Shown here piece by piece: positions 27,248 to 34,175 of a stretch of DNA of 64,000 nucleotides (position 1 is the stretch's first letter; each line of letters begins with the position of its first letter). Position numbers and translations under genes: made by a program. Under the pieces are notes generated by a model. The model did not search any database, had not been told where the DNA came from, and saw only the letters and a list, made by a program, of their open reading frames with translations. Source of the stretch: Bacteroidota bacterium (GTDB taxonomy: Bacteria; Bacteroidota; Bacteroidia; Bacteroidales; SKPS01); contig JAKLII010000002.1 of the NCBI GenBank assembly GCA_022709695.1, positions 278,955 through 342,954 of the forward strand, written 5' to 3'.

Positions 27248-27309
27248 CAAAACAGCAAGAGCGTGAGTATTGAGCAACAGCGAAAATACCTGCGCTCTTG
27301 CTGTTTTGT
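27247..27309 (+). repeat. 17-bp inverted repeat at the left end of the four-helix-bundle element
   Basis: The 17 bases at 27247-27263 (core CAAAACAGCAAGAGCG) are perfectly inverted at 27293-27309. The second half lies inside the left 72-bp direct repeat; the first half lies outside it, directly after tRNA-Arg. The same partner sequence recurs in the right repeat at 27727-27743. Confidence 0.85.
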
Positions 27310-27330
27310 ACCTCAATACTCACACTCAAA
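27259..27330 (+). repeat. Left copy of a 72-bp direct repeat
   Basis: It is identical over 72 bases to 27693-27764. Inside, GTGAGTATTGAG (27263-27274) is inverted as CTCAATACTCAC (27312-27323), extendable to 16 positions with one mismatch (27259-27274 / 27312-27327). It ends 12 bases before the start codon of the four-helix-bundle gene. Confidence 0.95.
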
Positions 27331-27342
27331 CTCAAACTGCCA

Positions 27343-27690
27343 ATGTTTAATTTCGAAAAACTTGATGTATATGCGAAGGCAAAGTCTTTCAACATTTCTG
27401 TTGCTACCTTTCTTGAGAAAAACCCATCCATTGACAGATCCACCAAAGATCAGCTCAAACGGGCCGCATTCAGTATCATGCTAAACATTGCTGAAGGCTC
27501 CGGCAGGTTTACTGCCAGGGACAAGAAAAACTTCTATGTGATTTCCAGAGGATCTGTCTTTGAATGTGTTGCAATATTGGACTTTCTAAAGACCACTGGG
27601 CAGTTGGATGAGGTTTCATTCAAACAGTATTATGCATGGTTGGAAGAACTCTCCATGATGCTTTTTGCCATGATTAAAGGCCTTTCCTAA
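27343..27690 (+). CDS. Four-helix-bundle protein (S23 / 23S rRNA intervening-sequence protein family)
   Basis: The ATG at 27343 gives MFNFEKLDVYAKAKSFN and 115 residues. A longer frame from 27298 starts inside the repeat and adds unrelated residues. The family signature is clear: an F..L.VY..AK opening, then RAAFSIMLNIAEGSGRF, then KNFYVISRGSVFECVAIL and a final helix. The fold is the same as the intervening-sequence protein encoded in some 23S rRNA genes and as the accessory protein Avd of diversity-generating retroelements, which bind nucleic acid as pentamers. No reverse transcriptase or rRNA is present. The gene lies exactly between two identical 72-bp repeats; its stop codon is two bases from the right copy. 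Function is unknown; a link to mobility of the element is inference. Confidence 0.9.
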   Translation: MFNFEKLDVYAKAKSFNISVATFLEKNPSIDRSTKDQLKRAAFSIMLNIAEGSGRFTARDKKNFYVISRGSVFECVAILDFLKTTGQLDEVSFKQYYAWLEELSMMLFAMIKGLS

Positions 27691-27692
27691 TT

Positions 27693-27764
27693 GAGCGTGA
27701 GTATTGAGCAACAGCGAAAATACCTGCGCTCTTGCTGTTTTGTACCTCAATACTCACACTCAAA
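27693..27764 (+). repeat. Right copy of the 72-bp direct repeat
   Basis: It is identical to 27259-27330. The internal inverted pair is at 27693-27708 / 27746-27761. The outer A half of the 17-bp inverted repeat is missing here: the base before the copy is the second base after the four-helix-bundle stop codon. Confidence 0.95.
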
Positions 27765-27905
27765 TTCACCTACAGCTTTATCCATAACAGCTGAAGCATA
27801 AAGATCAATACACCATCCTTGTTTTTTCACTGTTGTGATTGTTTCGGGTTGTTTAATCAAAGGTTTTGCATTTCTGTAGGATGATTCATAATTTGGCAGA
27901 ATATT
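27747..27905 (-). pseudogene. Possible C-terminal remnant of an unknown protein
   Basis: On the minus strand from about 27905 to the stop at 27747-27749 the frame reads like a genuine protein end (for example ITTVKKQGWCIDLYASAVMD), with balanced amino-acid use. Upstream it runs into the antisense of the restriction-modification gene, and its last residues and stop codon come from the right 72-bp repeat. This fits a gene truncated at both ends by insertion. I do not recognise the family, and chance is not excluded. Confidence 0.3.
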
Positions 27906-27918
27906 TAAACGGCCGGTT

Positions 27919-30900
27919 ATGAATAAGCTTATTCTTGGCGACAACCTGGAGATACAAAAATACATCACCTCGATCAACAGCCGGTACAAGACCGGGCAGT
28001 CCACGGAACATACCTTTAGGGGAGATCTGCAGCAGCTGGTTGAAACGCTTTTGCCAGGGATTAAGGCTACCAATGAGCCAAAGCGCCAGCAGTGCGGTGC
28101 GCCGGATTTCATTCTGACCAAGAAGGATGTACCAGTAACCTACATCGAAACCAAGGACATTGGCGATGGTGACTTGCAAGGCGTGAAGAAACAAGGGAAC
28201 AAGGAGCAGTTTGACCGGTACAAGTCCGCACTAAACAGCGTTATTTTTACTGACTATCTGGATTTCTACTTCTACCGCGGGAACCAGCTTTTGAATAAGG
28301 TGGCCATTGGGCACGTTACCGTCAAAGGGATTAAACCCTTCCCGGAGAACTTTGCCACCTTTACCAGAATGCTCACCGATTTCTGCCAGCAGACATCCAT
28401 AAGCATCAGGAGCCCAAAACAGCTTGCCCGGATGATGGCCAATAAAGCCCGGATGCTGGCTGATATTATTGAGCAGGCGATCGTTAAGGATTCGGACGAT
28501 AACGAGGATAGCACGCTGAAAGATCAAATGACCGCGTTCAGGGAGATTCTGATTCACGACATTACCCCCAGAGGATTTGCCGATGTGTATGCTCAGACCA
28601 TTGCCTATGGAATGTTTGCCGCCAGGTTGCATGACCCATCACTAGACTCCTTCACCAGGCAGGAAGCGGCAGAACTGATTCCCAGGAGTAATCCGTTCCT
28701 CCGCAGATTGTTTGGGTACATTGCCGGTCCTGATATCGATGATCGGATCAAATGGGTTGTGGATGATCTCTTAGATGTGTTTCTGGCGTGTAACGTGGAA
28801 GAAATTTTGAAGGATTACGGCAAAGAGACGCAGATGGAGGATCCCATCATTCACTTCTATGAAACCTTTTTAAGTGAATATGATCCAAAGCTGCGGAAAG
28901 CGCGTGGCGTTTGGTACACACCACAGCCGGTGGTGAGTTTTATTGTGCGTGCCGTAGACGAGATCCTGAAAACTGAGTTTGGACTCACCCAGGGTCTGGC
29001 CGACAACAGCAAAACAAAGATCAATGTAAACGTACAAGGCAAAATGGTAGAGCAGGAGGTTCACAGGGTGCAGATCCTGGATCCTGCCACCGGAACCGGC
29101 ACCTTTCTGGCAGAAACCATCCGGCACATCCACAAGCAATTTGATGGCCAGCAGGGAGGTTGGAGCGATTATGTGGAGCGGCACCTGATTCCCAGACTCA
29201 ATGGGTTTGAGCTGCTGATGGCCAGTTACGCCATGGCACACCTGAAGCTGGATCTTTTGCTGGCAGAAACCGGATTTAAGCCAACAAAGAACCAACGCCT
29301 GCGGGTATACCTGACAAACAGCCTGGAAGAGAGCCACCCTGACACCGGCACACTCTTCGCCAATTGGCTCAGCGCCGAGGCCAATGAAGCCAACACTATC
29401 AAGCGGGATACACCGGTAATGTGTGTAATAGGGAACCCTCCATATGCAATTAGTAGTTCAAATAAGAATTCTTGGATTGAGGACTTACTGAATGATTACA
29501 AAAGAAACTTGAAAGAAAAGAGTTATAATTCACTTTCTGATGATTATGTGAAATTTATTAGGTACGGACAGTATTATATTGAAAAAAATGGCAGTGGAGT
29601 TTTAGCATATATTTCTAATAATAGCTTTATTGATGGTCTAATACACCGACAAATGCGGATGAACTTATTACATTGTTTTGATAAGTTGTATATATTAGAT
29701 TTGCATGGCGATGCAAAAAAAATGGAGATTTGTCCTGATGGTTCAAAAGACCAAAATGTTTTTGATATTATGCAAGGTGTTTCAATTAATATATTTGTGA
29801 AAGGTGGTAATAGAAAGAAAAATGAGTTTGGAACAGTCCTCCATTTTGATTTACAAGGCAATAGAGAATTTAAATATGCATTTCTACAGGGGAACGCATT
29901 GCCAATGGTTAATTGGAATCGATTAGAAACAGTATCGCCATATTTTTATTTTGTAAAGAAGGATTTTGAAGGATTTCCAAAATATCAGAAAAGCATTAAA
30001 ATCGATGAACTATTTGTGAATTATAATAATGGGATTGAGACTGGAAAAGATGGGTTCTTTTATTCTACTTCTTATAATGAACTAGTTATCAAGATACAAT
30101 TATCATTTTCTGATAAAACTGAGGCCATTTCGAGATATAATATTACCAATACAGATGATTATAAGTTCTTGGAAAAGTTTTCTACTGCAAAATTTTCAGA
30201 AAATTACATACGCAAAGTTTGTTATAGGCCATTTGACATCGTATCATGCTATTACGATATAGCTTTACAAAGAAGACCTGCTTATAATACAATGAGAAAT
30301 GTATTTTTTAACAACCTCGGACTATTGACCCCAAGACAAGTATCGGGAGACTTTAAACATGTGTTTATATCCCAATTCCCAACGGATTCTAATTTAACAA
30401 GTACCGCTAAAAAATTTGGAAGCGCCCCTCTTTTCCCTTTATATATATATCCCGAAACCACTGGCCAGCAAACCATCGCCCATTCACCAGAAAGAACCCC
30501 AAACCTTAACTTAGAAATTATAGACCAGATCGCTGAAAAGCTCGGATTATCCTTTACCCCCGAAAAAGAGTCTACCCCCAACACCTTCGCACCCATTGAC
30601 ATCCTGGATTACATCTATGCCGTGCTTCATTCGCCCAGCTACCGTGAGAAGTACAAGGAGTTTTTGAAGATAGACTTCCCCAGGGTGCCGTACCCAACAG
30701 ACAAAAACCAGTTCTGGAAACTGGTTGAGCTTGGCGGTGAAATCCGGCAGCTACATCTGATGGAGAGCCCGTTGCTAGATTGCCTGATCACCCACTATCC
30801 GGTTGAAGGGGATAATGTAGTTGGTAAAGTTCTCTATAAGGATACCAGGGTGTACATCAACGATACCCAGTATTTCGATGGAGTGCCGGAACTGGCCTGG

Positions 30901-31062
30901 AATTTTTACATTGGCGGCTACCAACCAGCCCAAAAGTGGCTCAAAGACCGGAAAGGCCTCACCTTGAACTTCGACGATATAAGGCATTACCAGAGAATTG
31001 TGGTGGCACTGGTGGAGACGGAAAGGTTGATGAGGGAAGTTGATGCTGTATTGGTCTTATAA
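27919..31062 (+). CDS. Single-chain restriction-modification enzyme (Type IIG/ISP-like, no helicase)
   Basis: The 1047-residue protein carries cleavage, methylation and target recognition in one chain. Residues 20-120 hold a PD-(D/E)xK nuclease: G60-A-P-D63 and E77-T-K79 in TYIETKDIG. A helical spacer precedes the N6-adenine methyltransferase, with a motif X-like VWYTPQPVV (331), motif I DPATGTGTF (388-396) and motif IV NPPY (506-509). Residues of about 515-850 are the likely target recognition domain, followed by a conserved C-terminal region with FPRVPYPT. The helicase of true Type ISP enzymes (about 1500 residues) is absent, so Type IIG-like behaviour is expected. The recognition region (about nt 29440-30450) is strikingly AT-rich against both flanks, suggesting domain replacement. 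It should cut unmodified foreign DNA at an unknown site. Confidence 0.88.
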   Translation: MNKLILGDNLEIQKYITSINSRYKTGQSTEHTFRGDLQQLVETLLPGIKATNEPKRQQCGAPDFILTKKDVPVTYIETKDIGDGDLQGVKKQGNKEQFDRYKSALNSVIFTDYLDFYFYRGNQLLNKVAIGHVTVKGIKPFPENFATFTRMLTDFCQQTSISIRSPKQLARMMANKARMLADIIEQAIVKDSDDNEDSTLKDQMTAFREILIHDITPRGFADVYAQTIAYGMFAARLHDPSLDSFTRQEAAELIPRSNPFLRRLFGYIAGPDIDDRIKWVVDDLLDVFLACNVEEILKDYGKETQMEDPIIHFYETFLSEYDPKLRKARGVWYTPQPVVSFIVRAVDEILKTEFGLTQGLADNSKTKINVNVQGKMVEQEVHRVQILDPATGTGTFLAETIRHIHKQFDGQQGGWSDYVERHLIPRLNGFELLMASYAMAHLKLDLLLAETGFKPTKNQRLRVYLTNSLEESHPDTGTLFANWLSAEANEANTIKRDTPVMCVIGNPPYAISSSNKNSWIEDLLNDYKRNLKEKSYNSLSDDYVKFIRYGQYYIEKNGSGVLAYISNNSFIDGLIHRQMRMNLLHCFDKLYILDLHGDAKKMEICPDGSKDQNVFDIMQGVSINIFVKGGNRKKNEFGTVLHFDLQGNREFKYAFLQGNALPMVNWNRLETVSPYFYFVKKDFEGFPKYQKSIKIDELFVNYNNGIETGKDGFFYSTSYNELVIKIQLSFSDKTEAISRYNITNTDDYKFLEKFSTAKFSENYIRKVCYRPFDIVSCYYDIALQRRPAYNTMRNVFFNNLGLLTPRQVSGDFKHVFISQFPTDSNLTSTAKKFGSAPLFPLYIYPETTGQQTIAHSPERTPNLNLEIIDQIAEKLGLSFTPEKESTPNTFAPIDILDYIYAVLHSPSYREKYKEFLKIDFPRVPYPTDKNQFWKLVELGGEIRQLHLMESPLLDCLITHYPVEGDNVVGKVLYKDTRVYINDTQYFDGVPELAWNFYIGGYQPAQKWLKDRKGLTLNFDDIRHYQRIVVALVETERLMREVDAVLVL

Positions 31063-31127
31063 ATCAATTGATTATAAGGCAGATAGATCAAGTGTAAGTA
31101 AATTTAGCGTTTGTTGGTAATTATTTC

Positions 31128-31158
31128 TTGACAGATAGTAGGTCTGTTTGTACTTTCG
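31128..31158 (+). promoter_or_regulatory. Promoter for the 91-residue orphan gene
   Basis: TTG (31128-31130), a 20-base spacer and TACTTTCG (31151-31158) approximate the Bacteroidota promoter. An A-rich stretch just before the ATG at 31201 would serve for initiation. Confidence 0.45.
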
Positions 31159-31200
31159 TATTGAATGAAATTCTTTCAATAATTTACAAACAAACAAAAA

Positions 31201-31476
31201 ATGTTGATGGTTATGTGTAAAATTCAAAACGAAATTCTGCATCTGGTTAGACAGGATACCGCAGCATGGCCTATGCATAAACAAAGAACAGATAAAGAGA
31301 AGAAAGCCTATAATGAATTGCTTAGGTACGAGCTTATTGTAAAATCAGGGCAGGGAGCTCATTTATTAACAAGAAAAGGAGCAATAGCAGCCAGGGTTGG
31401 TTATTTCACCTGGCATATATTGAATCAGCTACGGGATATTCTTAAGTTCGCATTCAAGCTTATTAAATTTGGATGA
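31201..31476 (+). CDS. Small hypothetical protein
   Basis: This 91-residue basic protein starts MLMVMCKIQNEIL; initiation at the second or third Met is also possible. It has a helical N-terminus, a K-rich middle (RTDKEKKAYNELLRYELI) and the phrase LLTRKGAIAARVG, which resembles the recognition helix and wing of a small winged helix. The C-terminal 30 residues are hydrophobic or amphipathic. I do not recognise the family. It has its own promoter and sits between the restriction-modification gene and an alkD-like gene, in the accessory region. Confidence 0.6.
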   Translation: MLMVMCKIQNEILHLVRQDTAAWPMHKQRTDKEKKAYNELLRYELIVKSGQGAHLLTRKGAIAARVGYFTWHILNQLRDILKFAFKLIKFG

Positions 31477-31565
31477 AATTTATACCGAACTAAAACCATA
31501 TTGAAGTACAATGATGCCGGTGAAAAATCAATGTTTGTTTTTACAGAGGATTGCCAATCAATGGA

Positions 31566-31649
31566 TTAGACCAAGGACCTTGCCATTTCAATTATGGTTT
31601 TTGCCAGGATCATCCCCAGAATAGTCAAAATCACATTCATATAATCCAT
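31566..31649 (-). CDS. Possible 27-residue hydrophobic peptide
   Basis: The minus strand encodes MDYMNVILTILGMILAKTII followed by EMARSLV and a stop: a single predicted membrane helix with a short charged tail. Size and composition resemble type I toxin or small membrane peptides. No clear ribosome site or promoter was found. It lies in the 226-base gap before the alkD-like gene, where nothing else was seen. Confidence 0.2.
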   Translation of the reverse strand: MDYMNVILTILGMILAKTIIEMARSLV

Positions 31650-31702
31650 ATAAGAATCAAACTGCAAGCAAACTGAATTGAACAACTAAATATCCTGAAA
31701 AG

Positions 31703-32413
31703 ATGTCAGCAACCATCCTATCCGAATTACGCACCGCCCTAACATCCCTCGCCGACGAGCAAACCCGCCTTTCGGGCGAGCGGTTTTTCAGGGAGCCCGT
31801 AAAGCTTTATGGCATCAAAGCTTCCACTGTTACCGAAACCGGAAAATCGTTTCTGAAAGCATTGAAACCCCTCCCAAAGAACGAGGTATTTGCCCTGTGC
31901 GAAGCGCTGTGGAAATCGGAGATGATGGAGGAGTCGTTCATTGCCTGCCAGTGGGCCTACAGCCGGAAGAAGCAGTTTGAATCTGCTGATTTCGGGGTGT
32001 TTGAAGGCTGGGTGCACTGCTATTTAAACAACTGGGCGTCGTGCGATTCGCTGTGCAACCATACCATCGGAACGGTGGTGGAAATGTACCCGCAGTTTCT
32101 GGCCAGCCTGAAGCAATGGACCGCCTGCGAAAACCGGTGGGTAAAGCGTGCGGCAGCGGTAACGCTGATTGTGCCGGCACGCAGGGGGCTGTTTCTGCCC
32201 GATATCTTCGAAATTGCCACCCTGCTGCTGCACGACCGCGACGATATGGTGCAGAAAGGATACGGCTGGATGCTGAAGGTGGCCAGCCAGAGCCACCTGC
32301 CCGAGGTTTTTGATTTCGTGATGCGGAACAAGGCAACCATGCCCCGCACCGCTTTGCGGTATGCCATCGAAAAGATGCCGGAGGAAATGCGGAAACAGGC
32401 GATGGAGAAATAA
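31703..32413 (+). CDS. DNA alkylation repair protein, AlkD-like (HEAT-repeat glycosylase)
   Basis: The 236-residue all-helical protein matches the AlkD family of DNA glycosylases that release N3- and N7-alkylated bases without flipping them. Typical segments are REPVKLYGIKASTV near residue 31, VFALCEALWKSEMMEESF, the SCDSLCNHTIG stretch near 113, WVKRAAAVTLIVPARRG near 150 and DMVQKGYGWMLKVAS near 200. The W...D and RR residues that line the DNA-binding concave face are present. The gene appears monocistronic and is followed by a repeat-rich gap. Confidence 0.88.
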   Translation: MSATILSELRTALTSLADEQTRLSGERFFREPVKLYGIKASTVTETGKSFLKALKPLPKNEVFALCEALWKSEMMEESFIACQWAYSRKKQFESADFGVFEGWVHCYLNNWASCDSLCNHTIGTVVEMYPQFLASLKQWTACENRWVKRAAAVTLIVPARRGLFLPDIFEIATLLLHDRDDMVQKGYGWMLKVASQSHLPEVFDFVMRNKATMPRTALRYAIEKMPEEMRKQAMEK

Positions 32414-32718
32414 TTCCGAAGTATCATTTTCTTTTACCACTCAGGCACTGAGGGCACTAAGAAACACAGAGATAACTCTCAAATGGCTTCTTAAATCAGT
32501 GAAAATCACAAAAAATCCGCGTCATCAGCGTTCTATTTTCTTTACCCGCAGATCGCGCTAATTTTCGCAGATCATTACAGAGAAAAAAACCTGAAAATCC
32601 TGAAAACCTGTTAAAAACCTACTGGTCCCGGTACCAGGGTGCCTTCAAAAGTCATCATAAATCATAAAAAATCCGCGTCACTTGTACTGAGCGAAGTCGA
32701 AGTATCCGCGTTCTATTT
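32414..32718. repeat. Intergenic region with a nested dispersed repeat
   Basis: This 305-base stretch has no gene. Two copies of a unit AAAAAATCCGCGTCA followed by TC(A/C)GCGTTCTATTTT occur at 32510-32539 and 32666-32719. The second copy is split after GTCA by a 24-base insert, CTTGTACTGAGCGAAGTCGA plus AGTA (32681-32704). Other CACAGAGA and CGCAGATC fragments resemble decayed copies of the same repeat family. Confidence 0.65.
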
Positions 32719-33969
32719 TTATAGCCCCAACAACTCTTTCTCCGGATCGGAAGGCATCACCATGCGCAACGGGTTTTCAATCAGCTCTTTCACCTTCACC
32801 AGAAAGCCAACGCTCTCCCTGCCGTCGATGATGCGGTGGTCGTAAGATAACGCCACATACATAATGGGCCTGATCTCCACTTTGCCGTTTACCGCCACCG
32901 GCCGCTCCACGATGTTGTGCATCCCCAGAATGGCACTCTGCGGCGGGTTGAGGATAGGGGTGGAAAGCATGCTGCCGAACACCCCGCCGTTGGTAATCGT
33001 AAAGGTGCCGCCGGTCATCTCCTCCAGGGTGAGCTTATTTTGCCGTGCTTTATCCGCCAATCGCCTGATTTCCTGCTCGATGTCGGCCAGACTCATCCGG
33101 TGGGCATTGCGTACCACCGGCACCACCAACCCTTTGGGAGTGCTAACGGCAATGCTCAGGTCCACAAAATCGTGGTACACCACCTCATCCACATCGATGA
33201 AGGCATTCACAGCAGGGAATGACTGCAGGGCCAATGCTGCTGCACGGGCGAAAAACGCCATCAGCCCCAGCTTCACGCCGTGCTTCTGTTCGAACACATT
33301 GCCAAACTCCGACCGCAGCCGCATCACTTCCGACATATCCACCTCGTTGAAGGTGGTGAGCATGGCGGTTTCGTTTTTTACCCCTACCAGCCTTTGGGAG
33401 AGTTTCAGGCGCAGCGGCGACATCTTCTCACGCTGCTCAATCCGTTCGTTCTGATGCATTTCATTTGATTCTGAATGACTTTCGGCTTGTCCCTGCCGGA
33501 GGTTTTGCAGGTCTGAGCGTTTGATTTTTCCCCCTTTCAGCATCCGGGCGATATCATCCACCGTGAGGTTTTCGGAAGACATCCACGCCCGGGCCAGAGG
33601 GGTCAGATGCATTGCCGCGGCTTTCTCCTCACCGGAAACCGCTGTAACCTGCTCATTCTGAAAAATATCCGCAGTGGCTGGCTTGCTTTCCTTCACCACA
33701 GGTTCCGCTTTTTTTCCGGTTGGTTTGTCGCCGGCTGAACCCGGGGCAATGGTGGCAATCACCTCCCCTACCTTCACCTGGTCTCCTGCCGGAAATAAAA
33801 TCCTGATAATACCCGTTTCCGGCGCACTGATGCTGAGCGTGGCCTTGTCGGAATCCACCTCCGCCACCTCCTGGTCACGCTCTACAAAATCGCCGTCTGC
33901 TACCAGCCACGATGCAAGGGTAACGGTCAGCACCGATTCTCCCGGACTAGGAACCTTGATTTCCACCAT
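32719..33969 (-). CDS. sucB: 2-oxoglutarate dehydrogenase E2, dihydrolipoyllysine succinyltransferase
   Basis: The 416-residue E2 core of the 2-oxoglutarate dehydrogenase complex transfers succinyl from the lipoyl arm to CoA. Domains in order: a lipoyl domain (1-75, lipoyl lysine in [11 protein letters not shown] near residue 44), a Pro/Lys/Ala linker, an E3-binding domain (about 123-157, [14 protein letters not shown]), and a catalytic domain with the terminal [11 protein letters not shown] motif supplying the active-site His and Asp. It lies 196 bases downstream of sucA, the gap being mostly repeats, so co-transcription is likely. The E3 gene (lpd) is not in the window. Confidence 0.93.
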   Translation of the reverse strand: MVEIKVPSPGESVLTVTLASWLVADGDFVERDQEVAEVDSDKATLSISAPETGIIRILFPAGDQVKVGEVIATIAPGSAGDKPTGKKAEPVVKESKPATADIFQNEQVTAVSGEEKAAAMHLTPLARAWMSSENLTVDDIARMLKGGKIKRSDLQNLRQGQAESHSESNEMHQNERIEQREKMSPLRLKLSQRLVGVKNETAMLTTFNEVDMSEVMRLRSEFGNVFEQKHGVKLGLMAFFARAAALALQSFPAVNAFIDVDEVVYHDFVDLSIAVSTPKGLVVPVVRNAHRMSLADIEQEIRRLADKARQNKLTLEEMTGGTFTITNGGVFGSMLSTPILNPPQSAILGMHNIVERPVAVNGKVEIRPIMYVALSYDHRIIDGRESVGFLVKVKELIENPLRMVMPSDPEKELLGL

Positions 33970-33984
33970 TTTTTTATGTTTAGT

Positions 33985-34175
33985 ATGTTGAGGAAGTTTA
34001 GGAAGTTGAGATTTAGTAATTGTAAAGGTTTTAAACGCTCAGAGGTTTTTTTTGTTTGTCCTGAAAGATTTTAATCTAAACTTTCTAAACATCCTCAGCT
34101 TCCTCAGCTTTCTGTCAATAATGAAATGATTCATAATCTAAACTTTCTAAACATCCTCAACTTCCTCAGCTTTCT
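33985..34175. repeat. GGAAGTTGAGGA-type purine-rich repeats and a 42-bp direct repeat between sucA and sucB
   Basis: A 42-base unit occurs at 34072-34113 and 34134-34175 with one mismatch; on the minus strand it reads AGAAAGCTGAGGAAG then TTTAGAAAGTTTAGATTA. A related TTGAGGAAGTTTAGGAAGTTG block lies just upstream of sucB (about 33990-34011). The right copy supplies the last codons and the TGA stop of sucA. Confidence 0.75.

Noticed and set aside
27058-27258. N-terminal extension of the S8 peptidase reading frame
   Set aside because: It would read antisense through the whole tRNA-Arg gene, and the downstream ATG at 27057 gives a proper signal peptide.
27343-27690. Diversity-generating retroelement (the gene resembles Avd)
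   Set aside because: No reverse transcriptase, template repeat or variable repeat is present in the window, so only the fold similarity remains.
27174-27764. Integrase-type attachment site at tRNA-Arg
   Set aside because: The 72-bp repeats do not contain the tRNA 3' end and no integrase gene lies nearby, so a classical tRNA att duplication is not supported.
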